This document shows, in pieces, positions 1 to 12,400 of a stretch of 64,000 nucleotides of DNA. Under the pieces are notes generated by a model, which ran no database searches, was not told where the DNA came from, and saw only the letters and a program-made list of their open reading frames with translations. The stretch lies in contig CP087210.1 of NCBI GenBank assembly GCA_020912385.1, positions 2,666,001-2,730,000 on the forward strand, read 5' to 3'. The translations under genes and the position numbers were made by a program. How positions within the stretch are numbered: the stretch's first letter is position 1; each line of letters opens with the position of its first letter. This DNA comes from Neofusicoccum parvum. Its lineage: Eukaryota; Ascomycota; Dothideomycetes; Botryosphaeriales; Botryosphaeriaceae.

Positions 1-666
1 TTGTTTTTTGCGGAATTGCATCTGCATCCCATGATATGTATGAGGGAAAGGGTGAAGGAGAAAAAAAGATCGTTTCGTCTGTGATAGAGAATCAACAAAA
101 AAGAAAAAAGCGAATTCCATGCCTGTCATATGGTCCAAAATCTACAGTAGCCGGGAGCCTATGGGGGAAATGGTTGAATTGTCATTCGGGGCACCCACGT
201 CAAGCCATCTGTGTTTCAACGAGTTGTGATGCCCATTTGCTGGGCTACTTTTTGACTCACTACAAACTGATGATCAACACTGACCGAAAGCGAAGAAAGC
301 AGAAAACTCGGTCATACCTTTTTCTTCGCTGTATGACTATGTAATGAGGACACCAGTGAGCAAGCAGCTATGGTAAGAAATCCCGAGAAGCTCGCTGCGA
401 ACTCATCCGGTATTCTCAGCACCGCCCGGGAGAAAAGAAGATAGGATGGAATGCGGGAAAGAGCCAGCCAGTTGAGCGTTTGAAAAACTGATAGAGGTAC
501 TGTCCCTTTCAATCAGGGTGGTGAAGAAAAGCCATCGCTACGGAAGATGGAAACTCCTTCGCCCGTGCCAGAAAAGTGAAGTTAGGTGTGAAAGACGGCT
601 CGGGCCGAAAAGAAGTAGTTCCTCGTGGGAGGATGCAGTTTCTTTGATGCAGCATGTTTTTCAGTT
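1..666. other. Intergenic / 3' flank of the Zn2Cys6 regulator
   Basis: No supportable gene. The open frames here are short, overlap each other on both strands and show no domain. The stretch probably holds the 3' UTR of the regulator whose stop codon lies at 667-669 on the minus strand. Confidence 0.6.
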
Positions 667-3600
667 TTATTGCTCTGTGTATGGCAGCCAAGGCTGGTAA
701 CCCGAAGATTGCTGATATTGCTGTTGGTCCGAGAACGAGTACTGATGATTATGTTCAGCGTGTTGACTGGACGAGGGCGGATGCTGGTAAAATTGTCCAT
801 CGAGATGCGCAGTCTGCTGGAATGGCTGCTCAACTTCTGCCACAGTGGCCTCGAATGCTTCACCCAAGGTACCGGCACGGTCGGTGCTTGCGGCTGAGCC
901 AGCGAACGCACCAGGGGCAGTGCCAACCACATTCTGCTCATATGAGTAGTTCGGATCAGCAGTGGCCGTTCCGGGAGTAATGGAGTTGGCGAAAGATGAG
1001 AAGGGGTTGCTGATATCGAAAGGAGTTTGGAAGACCGTAGAATTCCAAGTCGAGTTAACACTCGCATTCCACTCTCTGCTATCCCACGATTGATCAGTGG
1101 CATACCGGGGCCAATTCTGGTCAGACGTTTGTTGGAATCCGCTACCCACACCGAGATCCGCTTCTTGAGACAACTCGATGTTCTGCAGTCGGAAAGCATC
1201 ATCCATCAGAGAGTCTCCTGCTTGTTCGAGCCCAGGTGTTGGTGTAGGCTGCTCAGCCTTTGGCCAAACCTTTTCTTCTTCCGTACCAAAGCTACTGTTC
1301 TTTGACTCTTGCAACTGGTTGGGCTGTGTCTTGAGTGCCGTCTCGGACTCGTTGGCGATTTGTTGCCTCAGCAGATCCGGCCCGTGTTCAGCCATCTGGA
1401 CGAGGTCGGAGGTATCGATGTTCTCAAAGAGGGCAAACCCCTTGAACTGGTCTCTTGCCTGCTTGCATGCCGATCTAGCGCCGTCGTTTCCTCTCGCTGC
1501 CATCATGGTGAGCCAGCGAAGGAGTTTTCGAGCAATTTGAAGAATTCCTTCTTTGTCGACAGCGGGATTCGGCATGTGACAAAGCTCATACGCAAGCTCA
1601 AGCATCAAGACGGTCATTGCCTGCATAAGGTGATGAACGATGCACCACCATGGGCCATTGGCGTAGATCCAGACAACATCTGGAACAGCCATGTCCGGCA
1701 GCAGATCCGACATGCTTCTGGCAGCCATTATGCATTCCCGCGCCTTATTGGTGTCCAGGTTTTTCGACCGCTCTCCCTGCTTTTGTATCCGTTTATCCAC
1801 ACGGCAGAGGCAAGGGCGGCTGACAAGAATTTTGGCGCTGTAATAGCTGAATGCTAGCTGGACTCTCTCCCGGCAGAATACCTCGTCACTGTCGGAACGG
1901 GTGAATTGGTACTGGGGGGGAAGGCTCCTGTACCATTCGTCGATCTCCTCTCCCAGCATACCCATTTCTTCCTGTGCACGCTCCCATGACTTGGTGACAG
2001 TGTTAGCTGAGTAGAGATTAACCAGTACCTTTTGAGAGATGACTGTAAGCTGGATGCGGCAACGGAAATGATTGGCGCTGTTCACAGTGGACGTCGCATC
2101 CACGGAAGTGCGCTTGATAGAATTACTTGGGGGTGTTTCCGAAGCGCCTTGACTCTTCCTCCGTTCCTCCAATTTCTTGGCGTCAGGAGAGTTGACAATA
2201 TTTGTCTCTTCCATAGCGGCTGGCATGGGCGTTGAGCAGAAGCGACGATCGATCGCGGTTGGCCGTCCAGTGATCTCGCAAAGTAGATACTCAAGGTAGT
2301 AAAGTGACCACCAAACACGAACCCTCTTCTCCTTGGATATGGCGCTCGACGATGGGTCCAAGTTGCGGAGGTGCAAGCCTAATGCAGTGGCCTGGCGACA
2401 AGCTAGACCAATCATGACCCACGATCTGTAAAATAGTGTATCAGATTTGACCAGCGGGATACGGAATGATCAGAGGCAGTGCGCATGAACTCAATGCGAT
2501 CAGCTTACCGGCTAACCTGACTTATCGTCAAGTAATAGAACGAGACCAGACCCAGAACTTGGATACGTTGAATGTCTGGGTGTGCCACTATCGCGTCACC
2601 AGGCACTCCAAGGCTCAGAGCTCGGGTGTAATAGACAAGGTGGTCCCGATCATCCCCCTCCCAATCGGCGCCGGTCAGATGGGAGAACTTGGCGCCAATA
2701 GCAAACACCATATTGAGCAGGGCACGCCACATCGCCGGTAGGCCCTGAGGGGTTTTAGAGCGTAAGTAATGCTGGAATTGACCCAAAAATTCAGATTTGA
2801 TGAGCACCGGCCAAGTATCTCCGACGGTTTTCATGTAGCTGTTTAGCAATTGTTTTGCAAGGTGAGGCGGTGGGAGCTCGTCCTTGTCCACGCAGTCGAC
2901 TGTAAGAACGTTCTCCATGTCCAGGTGGTACGTAAAATCAGCTATCGAATTATCACGCTTGCCTTCGGAAGTTTGCCGCATTTTGGCGGCGGCCATTCTG
3001 TCGAGCATGGCATCCTGGCTAGTGCCAGGCTTGCCGTATGGCTTTTGGTGGCTCTGTTCCTTGTCTTTTAGACCATCGGTCTGGGCTTGAGCAAGGCGCT
3101 GTGCCCATGCGACTTCTGAGTTCTTGCCAACAAAGCCGACAGCCCGCATCTTCGTAGTGCGATTAAGGTCTTCTGCGATAAGATCGACAGATTCCTCGGA
3201 GCCGACATTGGCGGATATGTCGGCCTCTCCTTGTGGCTCACCTGGCGAGCTGGATCTGCGGCGCCTGTCGGTGGCAGACAGCCTGCGTCGTCTTTTGGAG
3301 GCTGTGGTCTGGACAGAGCGTACGGACTGGTCATCATCTGGGATCTGAAGGCAAACATGCATCATTAGCTTGGCATACCTGGACCGGAAATGGCTCAAGT
3401 GAGTGGTCGGCTCGGCAAGCGCAGCTATGGAGAGGAATGAGGAGCCGGAAGTTTCATGTGCGAAGATCATGATGTCTTCTAGTTGCCAGCCGTGGTCGAG
3501 TAACCCGTCCAGGAATACCGTTGTTTGCTGTGGAGAAAATACATCTGGACGAATGCTCCGACCCATTGCAAAAAAGATATGAATTTTCACATCCGGGAGA

Positions 3601-4173
3601 GAAAGATCCAATGTGGATTGGGGCAGTACGCAACCTCATACCTCAGACTCGATTGCTTGAACCTTCCGCAAAAGGTGGGCCGGCAGGTAGACTTCTTGAG
3701 AAATGTCTCGAAGAAGCTGCATCAGACGATCACCGCGCTCGGTGGCCCTGGACATATAAGCTTTAGTGGGAATGGAGGAAGGGCCAGGCAGCCTACCTCT
3801 TGTTCTGCTCCCGTTTGCCCTCGGCATAGATGCATGGAATTTGGCATTGTTCACAATGCTCGCAGCTGGGCCTTTTGCCGTTGCACTTGATTTTCCTCGA
3901 TCGGCATTCCACACAGGCTTTGGATGTTCTCTTCTTCTCCATTGCGACGGCTGCGGGAGCTGGATCTATCCTGGGATGCAGTGGTGGGATCGCCACCTTG
4001 CCAGCGGGTGTCGAGACAAAGGCGTGCGGTGGGTACGAGCTAATGGGATCCCGGGCCTCGCGACCGTGATGCGGGGCGTCCGAGCCCCATGGTGCATGGG
4101 CAGAAGCGGCGCTTGGCTCGGGATTGGGGGCTGCGCGCTGTGCGCCTTCGCCGGCAGGCTGGTTGGAGCTCAT
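667..4173 (-). CDS. Zn(II)2Cys6 fungal transcription factor
   Basis: A DNA-binding transcriptional regulator expected to act in the nucleus. Four exons are inferred: 4173-3797, 3747-3642, 3527-2509 and 2425-667. All junctions keep phase and give about 1086 aa. The binuclear zinc cluster is at residues 87-114 (C-x2-C-x6-C-x6-C-x2-C-x6-C, with an extra Cys in the last spacer). A basic linker (RSRKIK, KREQNKR) and a heptad-like helix (DRLMQLLRDI) follow. The fungal-specific middle homology domain (PF04082 type) runs from about residue 385 to 700 and contains the typical RVWWSLYYLEYLL segment. The C-terminal third is rich in Gln, Ser and Asn and ends in a Q-rich tail, consistent with an activation region. 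A basic RRRR patch near residue 240 could be a nuclear localisation signal. The target pathway is not recognisable from sequence. It is divergent from the ligase gene at 4.9 kb. The second intron (3528-3641) is the least certain splice call. Confidence 0.85.
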
Positions 4174-4921
4174 GGCGGCGCGCAGAGGCAGCTTTATTGA
4201 GTTGGATGGTTCTCAAGCGACACGGTGCTGAAGGCGGGTGGGTGCGGTTGCAACCATCTGGACGGTGCCGGGTGGAGCTAGTGCCCGACGTTGGGGTTGA
4301 GGTGAGGTTGGCTCGCATGGAACGCGGGAGGCGGGAGGCGGGAGGTGCAGCACAGATGCCAGCAAGTGCGCAGAGCGACTGCAGGCGGGGCCAGGCTGGA
4401 GGCAGTCGCGGACAGCCCCAATTGCGTGTGGCAACGGTCTATCGCAAGCAGCGAAGGAGACGGCTCCGTCTCCGCCACCTGGCGATTGGCAGTGTCGCCG
4501 CCAGGGTCCAAGGACCGGCCGCAAGCCCGTGCAACACCCTCTCCCCCACCACGCGCTCTCTGCCCAAACCGGCGGCGCGATATGCTGGTCTTGGATTGCC
4601 GGCTCAGACTGGCTTGGCCGACCGATCCTGATTCGCAGCGCTTCCTGCGACTGGCCCGAGAAACGGGGCTGCACGGTCCACATCCGTCAGCGCTGCACAC
4701 AAGACGACGGAGGCGTGCCAGCCGAGTGACGCATGTTGCCCTCAGCTTCGCCTCCGCCGCGGATCGCTGAGGCATGCTGCGACTGAAGGTTGCCGCCGAG
4801 GGCCGTCACGTGAGCACCTGGCAGCGTCCGTAGCTCCGACGCTCGCCTCAAGGCAGACGCTCGCCTCCAGGCAGGCGCCGCGCATCCCTCTCGCCGCGAC
4901 CCCATCAGTTCCACGTCGGCC
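4174..4921. promoter_or_regulatory. Shared divergent promoter region
   Basis: About 750 bp, GC-rich, between the starts of the divergent regulator (-) and ligase (+). It must hold both promoters. The ORFs inside it are GC-rich shadows in all frames with no domain. No specific operator was identified. Confidence 0.5.
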
Positions 4922-6118
4922 ATGGAACATAGCGCAAGCCCCGGTCCGGCCGCGGCCGAGAGCCAGTATTTCAGCAGCAACCCTCCGCCGGCCTCGCTGC
5001 AGTCCCATGTGACGCTCGCGCGCGCCTTCATCGAACGGCATGTCGAAGAAGGCCGCCGCGTGGCTCTCGTCACCTCCGGCGGCACCACGGTCCCGCTCGA
5101 GGAGCAGACCGTCCGCTTCATCGACAACTTCTCTGCAGGCACGCGTGGGGCCACCTCCGCCGAGTACTTCCTCGCCAACGGCTACGCCGTCATCTACCTG
5201 CACCGGCAATTCTCCCTGCTGCCATACAGCCGCCATTATTCCCACAACACCCGCTCCTTCCTCGACTTCATGCGCGAGGACGACGGCGGTCGCGTGGTTG
5301 TTGACGAGGAGCACCAGCGGAAGATGCTCAGGGTCCTGCGCCAGTACGCCGAGGCGAAGCGCAAGAACACGCTGCTCATCCTGTCCTTCGTCACCATCAC
5401 CGACTACCTGTGGGAGCTGCGCGAGGTGGCCAAGCTGATGCGTCCGTTGGGAAGCCATGCCGTGTTCTACCTTGCTGCCGCCGTGTCCGACTTCTTCGTC
5501 CCGAAAGACCGCATGGTGGAGCACAAGATTCAGAGTGTCGAGGAATTCAGCCAAAAGAAGCAACAGGACGCTGCTGAAGGCGCTGTGAACAACAAGCCCC
5601 AGCCCGCGGCTCGGACGGAGGGCAAATCCCTCATCATTGATCTGGAGCCTGTCCCCAAGTTCTTAAAGTCGCTCGTGGACGGCTGGGCTCCGGACGCCAT
5701 GATTGTCTCCTTCAAGCTGGAGACTGACCCCAGCATGCTAGTCCGCAAGGCTGTCTATGCTCTAAAGCGCTATCACCATCATTTAGTGATTGGAAACCTG
5801 CTATCAACCAGGAAATGGGAAGTCGTCTTCGTCAGTGCTGACGAGGGCGAGAAATGGATCCGAGTGCCGCGCAACCGCAGAGGCAGGAGCGCGTCGGGAA
5901 TCGAGTCACTGGTCGGCAAGGCTGCATTCGGAATCAAGACTGACGAAGATGCAATTGAAGAGGACAGCGACCAACGACTCGTCGACGAGAAGAGCACGGA
6001 GCCGGTGAGGGTGGAGAGCGATGCCGAGCCGATCGTTGAGATTGAAAGCCTGATCATCCCGGAAATTGCGAGGATGCATGAAAGGCTCATCCAAAGGGGT
6101 GGAGCCCCTGCATCCTGA
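4922..6118 (+). CDS. CAB2: Phosphopantothenate-cysteine ligase (coenzyme A synthesis)
   Basis: Joins 4'-phosphopantothenate to cysteine, the second step of coenzyme A synthesis. Single exon, 398 aa, somewhat longer than the roughly 310-365 aa usual in the family. Diagnostic segments are the nucleotide-binding [10 protein letters not shown] (51-60), DNFSAGTRG (68-76), [15 protein letters not shown] (92-106) and [15 protein letters not shown] (184-198). Further on come [15 protein letters not shown] and [10 protein letters not shown], with [15 protein letters not shown] near the C-terminus. These match the eukaryotic ATP-dependent form, which lacks the fused decarboxylase domain of bacterial CoaBC. 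The acidic C-terminal extension after about residue 320 is not part of the catalytic fold. The start is the first ATG in frame. The symbol is assigned by homology to the yeast gene. Confidence 0.93.
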   Translation: MEHSASPGPAAAESQYFSSNPPPASLQSHVTLARAFIERHVEEGRRVALVTSGGTTVPLEEQTVRFIDNFSAGTRGATSAEYFLANGYAVIYLHRQFSLLPYSRHYSHNTRSFLDFMREDDGGRVVVDEEHQRKMLRVLRQYAEAKRKNTLLILSFVTITDYLWELREVAKLMRPLGSHAVFYLAAAVSDFFVPKDRMVEHKIQSVEEFSQKKQQDAAEGAVNNKPQPAARTEGKSLIIDLEPVPKFLKSLVDGWAPDAMIVSFKLETDPSMLVRKAVYALKRYHHHLVIGNLLSTRKWEVVFVSADEGEKWIRVPRNRRGRSASGIESLVGKAAFGIKTDEDAIEEDSDQRLVDEKSTEPVRVESDAEPIVEIESLIIPEIARMHERLIQRGGAPAS

Positions 6119-6627
6119 ATATCTACATAAGTAGCTCAAAGTACACGCACTTCCGAGCGTTTGAGTCGTGTTCCGATATGTACCACTGCAGCAGAAAGGG
6201 AGCCTATGAGACATCTGACCGTCTTTGCCGAATGACGTGAGAAATTAGACGATACGGGAGTGCGGCCATTCGTGGCGGGGGTGAGGTTGCGACAAGCTCA
6301 TGTGCATGCGGCGCGAAGGTTTGGCGGAGGCGCGAGGCGGGGCAAATTCGTTCCGTCGACGACCGAGCTGCGACGCGACACCACCAAACCCGGACGAAGC
6401 GCGAGACATTTCGACGCCTGCCGGGCTGGGACCGCCCCGCCATGTGCCGGCACCGAGGCCAATCAGCCTCTCGCCAGCTCCGGACCCCGCGACCCCGCAG
6501 CGCTGCTGAGAAATGCGTGCTGAGCAATTCATGCTGACGCCATCCGTGCTGGCCGTCCCGCGATAAAACGCATGGCCCCGCCAGAGCTCTGCCGCAGTTC
6601 GGTAGCCTCTCTACCCTCGCTCCAACC
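6119..6627. other. Intergenic, upstream of the GST-like gene
   Basis: About 510 bp, GC-rich, between the ligase stop and the GST-like start. It presumably holds the ligase 3' UTR and the GST promoter. No gene or recognisable site. Confidence 0.5.
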
Positions 6628-7478
6628 ATGGCTAGCTACGAAGCTCCCGGCGTCCCGCCCAAGATCACCTTCTACACTTTCCCGGACTGCCCATGGTGCC
6701 AGCGCGTCCATTTCATCCTCACAGAGCTTAAGATTCCCGTAGAGCAGGTCTTCATCCATCTCGACGAGCCTCGCCCGCAATGGTACCTCGACATCAATCC
6801 GGTACGCCCCCTGCTCTCGTGCTATACCTATTCTACTGACGCGTAAACGACAACCAGCGCGGCCTTGTGCCGGCGATCAAGTTCTCCAACGACGTCGTCA
6901 CGAATGAGATCATCTACGAGTCGAACATCATCTCGCAATTTCTGGTTGACTTGCGTCCGTCGCACCTTCTGCCCGCTTCGCTGGCCGACCCTGTCGCTCC
7001 GCTTCGCCGCGCGAGGATCCAATTCTTCATCGACACTTTCCAGTCCAAGCTCGGCAGCCAGTCCCGCGCGCTGCTGCTCGCTGACGAGAAGGATAAGGAT
7101 GCCAAAGTAAAGGAGGTCCTTGCGGGCGTGGAGAAGGAGGTCGAGCCGCTTTTGGCCAGTGCTGCACCATTCTATGGCGGAAGCAAAGAACTCACATACG
7201 CTGAGGTAAGTGCCTTTACAACGGCACGCCTTTGGCGCCCAAGCTTGGCTGACGCGAAATTCTAGACGCAAGTCGCACCTTTCGTCCTGCGCCTCTATTC
7301 TATGTCGAATGGGACGTACCTCCCCACTTCCCTCAAGGCTGGCTTGCAGGGTCTGCCAAACTTCTCCAAGTGGGCTGCTGCAGTCATCGAACATCGCAGC
7401 ATCAAGAGCAACTACGATGAGGGAAGTGTGCTCGGCCGGACGGCCAAGACTTTGGAGAAGCTCAAGGCGAAGGCCTGA
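6628..7478 (+). CDS. Glutathione S-transferase-like protein (thioredoxin-fold, CPWC)
   Basis: Predicted soluble glutathione-dependent transferase or thiol reductase. Three exons (6628-6801, 6858-7205, 7266-7478), all joined in phase 0, give 244 aa. The N-terminal thioredoxin-like domain has beta-strand ITFYTF followed by PDCPWCQRVHF. The CPWC pair at about residues 21-24 resembles omega-class or glutaredoxin-like active sites rather than Tyr/Ser GSTs. The glutathione-contacting region spans NPRGLVPAIKF and the E-S-N-I-I motif (the usual ES/I element). The rest is the all-helical C-terminal GST domain. Both introns are short (56 and 60 nt) with GTACGC/CAG and GTAAGT/TAG ends. It is convergent with the APSES gene. 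The physiological substrate is unknown. Confidence 0.88.
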
Positions 7479-7835
7479 TTTCATTCTGTAACACGGTGAG
7501 GATGCTTTAGTGCGGTATACTAGAGCCGAGGAAATTGTTTGGCGTGCCTTCCAGCATGCCTTTGAATTGAGAGCATGTGACCGTCAGTAACTTTTGGCAG
7601 CTTTCACAGGATGATCTACCGAGCTCCTCATGGAGTCGGAATATGAGCTTGATTGATATCTTTTCATTCGTGAGCCGTTGACGTCCACTCTGCTCTCCCA
7701 TTTGCCATTAGCTACAGTACAACCAACCATGAAACCTTGAACTCCTGCCTAACAGCACATCCCAGCGAATTGGAAAGAAATAGTCGTAAATCTAGGGAAG
7801 CAGTCGAACCCTATCCTCATCTGTCCCAGACACGC
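7479..7835. other. Convergent 3' flanks
   Basis: About 360 bp between two convergent genes. It should contain both 3' UTRs and polyadenylation signals. No gene. Confidence 0.5.
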
Positions 7836-9467
7836 CTAGGTCGAAGCACGGCGTACCCGCTTATCACGGTGGCTCGACAGCATCTGCGAACCGTCCACAT
7901 CACTCAGCCTCAGCAGCAACAGCGCCGCCCTGGCCTCCTTCGACCTGAACATCTCCTGGATCTCCGGATCGGGGCTCATGCTGCCACACTGGTCCTCGTC
8001 GCTCGCCGCCGACAAATCCTCATCATCTCGGTCCTCATCCTCCTCTTCCACCTTGGAGATCCTCCGCTTCGCCCCACTCGCCGGCACCACCATCTCCCTC
8101 GGCGGCGGCACGAATGACCGCGGCACACTCGACAGCCACGGCGTCGTCGCCGCCGCCGCCACCGGCGAGCTCGTCATGTGCTGCTGCTGCTGCTCCTGCT
8201 CCTCGACCCCCCACCCACCGCGCGGCGTCATAGCAGGCGTCTGCGGATAGCCAGCGACGCCACCGCTGTTGACGCTGGTCCAGCGAGCGACCTGCGTCGT
8301 CGGCGACACCTGCGGCGAGAAGCGGTACCTGTCGCTCTGGTCCGTGTCGGTGCCGTAGCCGCTCTCGAGGTCGGCGGCGCCGTAGCCACCGCCGTAACGC
8401 TGGTGGTGGTGGTGGTGCCGCTGCTGCTTCCGGTCGCGCGACCGCAGCGTCTTGGGGCCCCAGGGCGTGTAGTTGCCCGGCAGCTGCGGCGTGAGCGGCG
8501 ACGGCTGCGCGCCACCGCCGTCGACGGGCGAGATGGCGCTGCCCGAGCGGCTGTAGTGGTGGCCCGGCGGGAAGGCCGCGCTGTTGAGCATCGAATACAG
8601 CAGCCGCCACTCGTTCGCCTGCGCGGCGCTGCGCGCGACGACGGCCCCGCCGATCCGGAAGCTGGCGAACGACGGGTCCGTCGGGTGCGTGCACGCGCGC
8701 GCGAAGTCGGCGCCGAAGATGGGCGTCAGCGCGTGCCGGATGTGGAAGCAGAAGGTCGCGGCCACGGCTTTGGCCGCGTCGAACGGCATCCAGTATCCCT
8801 GGGCCGAGAGCGCGCCGCCCGTGATGCTGTGGCTGATGTCGCGCAGGCCCGGGTTGATGTTGAGGACGCGCGCTGGTGTGGTCTGGGAGCGGTGGAGGGT
8901 CAGCGGTTGAGCGGAACGTCTTGGGGAGCTGGGCGGAGCGCACCTTGGAGTACTTGCAACACTTGAAGAAAGGCGTTATCCTGGTAAGTCCGATGTTGTA
9001 ATCCCACATCACCACGTATTCATGGTCGTCGCCGGGAACCTTGAAGGTGTACTGGAAGACTGTCCTCGCGGGACCCGTCAGCATGGGAATCTCTTCTTCG
9101 AACAGCGGTCCTGGGTCAACCACTTACCCTCGAAAGCCTCCCGTCCAGTCTTCGTGAGGAAGCACTTCTTCTCGCTGTTGTACGGGATGTGGCGCGGGTA
9201 GTCCTTGATGTGGCCCATCGGGTAGATTTGGAACTTGCGGTGCTCTGCAGCTAGCTGCGGATCGTCGACGTCCTCGTGCGGCGGGTAGCGGACGTCACCC
9301 TTGGCCTTGCCTTTCACAAACACGGCCGCGACCTTGGAGATCTTCTGGCGTTTCGGCTCCGGTGGCCTTGCCGGGAGGGGAGAGGGGGGAAGTGAGGATT
9401 CGTCACGCTCACCGTCAAGACGATGGTCGGCCAGGAGCGGGTTCAGGAGCGATTGTATCTTCATCAT
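7836..9467 (-). CDS. APSES/KilA-N DNA-binding regulator, Xbp1-like
   Basis: Predicted nuclear regulator of the fungal APSES family, closest in type to Xbp1-like rather than StuA/Mbp1 proteins; I infer this from the look of the domain. Three exons (9467-9128, 9059-8944, 8882-7836) give 500 aa with exact phase agreement. The N-terminus has [10 protein letters not shown] and a basic PKRQKISKV patch. The DNA-binding domain spans about residues 65-200, including [17 protein letters not shown], an F-Q-Y-T-F strand, [25 protein letters not shown] and [16 protein letters not shown]. The remainder is low-complexity: a His run (encoded by a GTG-rich tract around 8401-8420), Gln runs and Ser/Pro-rich stretches, with an acidic [17 protein letters not shown] segment near the end. 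A very long gene-free region lies upstream. Targets are unknown. Confidence 0.88.
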
Positions 9468-12400
9468 CTTGACTGGCTGAAGGGGTGGGAAAGCGTCGAT
9501 CCGGCTCTCAGTCCTAGTCTCGGGAAAGAGTGAGCAGGGCCCGGGTAGTAAATAAGACGGGAGGGAAGGTTGAGAAGTGACACGACCAACGGGAGGGCAA
9601 GAGGAGGAGAGGGGGCAATGGGGCGTTTGCAGGACTCAAGAAAGATATTATCCTCCACGAGGGCGAGGAAAGTCAGAGGCCTTATAAGGATGCGGAGCCA
9701 GCAACTCACCTCTCGCTGCGAGTCAAGAAAGGAAAAGCCGCCAGAAGGATACCAGAGGGATTCCAGCAGGCGACGAGCCGTTTAGGGTGCTGCAGCACTT
9801 GGCTCCACTGCCCGACCTTGTCTTTGTTGGGACCGCGCTGCGGGTTGACGGGATGTCTTAGATCTCGCGCGCTCGCCTGCCTGCCTTTTTTTCGCTGCCT
9901 TCTTTTCCCTGTAGGGCGGATCTGCCAGTCGGGACGGTGCAGCTGCGCTTGCTCCCGGAAAGGACGCCGTTTTTGCTCGGGCAAGACCCCCTACCCGTTG
10001 GTCGATCCGGCGGCTAGTCTTCCCAAATCGAGTACGGCGGGCTGCTGGAACCGATCCTTTTCGCCAAGGGGCAGACCGCGTACGTGGGAAGAGGAAGATG
10101 GCAGATGCTAAAGGCCAGTCACAGCTCAGTCTTTGATATGGCCCGATGCAGCCCTGCAGGTTCTCAAGAGATATGGGGCCCGCGGAATCTAGATCGAGCG
10201 GGGCTCTGGAGATCACGAAGTGACGTTGGCAATGCCCGATCTTATATCTGGCTGGCCACTCGCGTTGCTGCTATTCGCCCAGTTCTGCTAGCTACAGGCT
10301 GCCAAGGCTTGCTCCAACGGACAATCTGCAGCGATGGTTCTGGCACGAGCGGTCCGATTGCTGTCCAGTCAGCTGGCGCTCCACGCTTTGGTCGACAAGC
10401 TGGGAGGGGGATGGGGCAAGCAGGCAGCCGGGAAACGGATCCGTTACTCTCGATCGGATGGTATGAATGAATCTCTCGCAACGGCCCGCTGTCGGTGGAG
10501 TGAAGCGATGGACAAGGGAACAAGAGAGGCGTTGTTCGAGGCGGAGTTTCACCGCATTCACCGACGGCCCTTCTTCTCCTTCGTCTGCGGGCTGCAGCTA
10601 TCCTGGCCTGCACAGATCCGCCGGACAGCATGAGCGATTAGGTAGCAATGGCCGCCAGCACCTTTGTTCCTCTGGCCCCCGCATGGAAGATGCCCATGCA
10701 CGCTCGCCGGCATGCCGCTTGCCCGTTGCCGGGAGGGAGAAGGCTTCCATTTCCACGCTGCCGCCCCGTCAAGCAGCCCGGTTTGACATGCCCAGCCTCG
10801 CCGGGTGATCATGCGCGGCCCCGGGCTTCAGCCATTTCGGTTTCTTCTGGAGGCGGTCAAACGGCGCGGCCTGGTCACGCTCGCGGCGGCAGTGAGACTC
10901 CCTAGCTGTCGAGATTGGGGCAGCAGCGTCATGGGAACACCAATCTAATTTTTTGCTGGCTCTGATCCGGCCGGTCGATCCCGCCATGCCAAACCGGTCG
11001 TGTCCTTGTCTTGGGAAGACGGTCAGGCTTTCCCTTCCCACTGGGCGGTTGCGCGGGCGGCTGCCAGCCGGTTGGCGGGCTTGTTCCTGCACGCACCCGT
11101 GAGGGCAGCCCGCATTTGCCCCTGACAATTTTTCCGCTGCTGGCTGGCTGTCAAGGCGCCTTCCCTCTTTTCAAACGTGGCCAAGCCCCCTCCCCAAGCG
11201 GAGCCCGCGCTTCACACGGCTGCGTGCGTTTGTGGTGGGAGAACGCAGGCCACCCCCGGGCGAAATTTCTGGTTGGGTCTGAGGCAAGAAAGCGGCGTTT
11301 GGTTGGAGGGCGGACTCGAAATAAAAAAAAAACGAAAAAAACAGCGGCGCGACACGTGCTGGTCCTCCGTCTCGTGCTGCCAAATGGGAGAGGCCAACGG
11401 TGGTAGCCGTGGGGGTGAGTGAGCGCACGCGGCCCGGCGGGTGCGAGGCCAGAGGCGGGCGAGAGATACGCATGCCGACCGGGAGACATTGCACCCTGAC
11501 TGATCTTCCCTCCGCGATGCTTCACGCCTGCAGCAGAAGGGCGGCTGCTTGTACTTGTAATCATGCCTCTTCCCTCAAGACAGTAGCCCCTCGGCCAGAG
11601 TCACCAATCCGTGTCTGCCAACACTCCCGCCGACGACGGCCTGCTCACCGCTTGAGCGCCCAACAATGCCGTCAATTGAGCGGTGGAGCTGTCTCAACTT
11701 GACCGCCTCGCTCACCGAGTGCGCCGATTGATGTGCGCTCCCGTCTGCTGAGACAGAGGCCCGCTCGGCACGCCTTCTGGAAGCCAAACGCGCCCTTCTG
11801 CTGCCAGCCTCGCGGCCCCGCCCACAGCATCCCACCGGGTCACGGAGAGAAGCCTCCCGCCATGTTTTTTTCTTTCTTTATTTTTTTTCTTTTTGCTCGC
11901 CCGTCAAAGCCATCTACATCCGACCCTCGGGGAAGTGTCCTCGCTGTTTGGTCGTCGGGAGCTCCTTTTTCTAAGTGGCCTGCCGTGCTAATCGGCAGAG
12001 CTGTACGTCCGTAACACCCATGCCTCGAGGCTCGGTGGTGTTGCAAATTCGCACGCCCTGCTCCTCTGTCGTGGACGAGAGCCGTGTCCTACGTTGTCCA
12101 AGTCACCGCGAGACTTACTTCATGAGGGTCGTTCCGCGTCCTACTGCCGCAACGTCTTCGCTACCAGAGCGCAGACGACCAATTGACAAGCTTGACGGCT
12201 TTATTAATGCAAGCAAGATCCAAACGCAACAATCATTGGTGTGCTTGTCGCGATTTGCAGCGGCGAGCAGAAAGCAATTCAGCGCCATCCGATATTTTCT
12301 TCTGCATGACTTTCAACCTGTTTGCATGGAGTAGCATGAAGAAGTGCTGCGCTGGTCACCAGACAGCCTCAGCCTCCCCTGAGAGACATCAACCCCGGTA

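Noticed and set aside
8035..9123. Minus-strand ORF of 362 codons overlapping the APSES gene
   Set aside because: Runs through the second intron in the wrong frame; only its first part matches exon 2 of the real gene.
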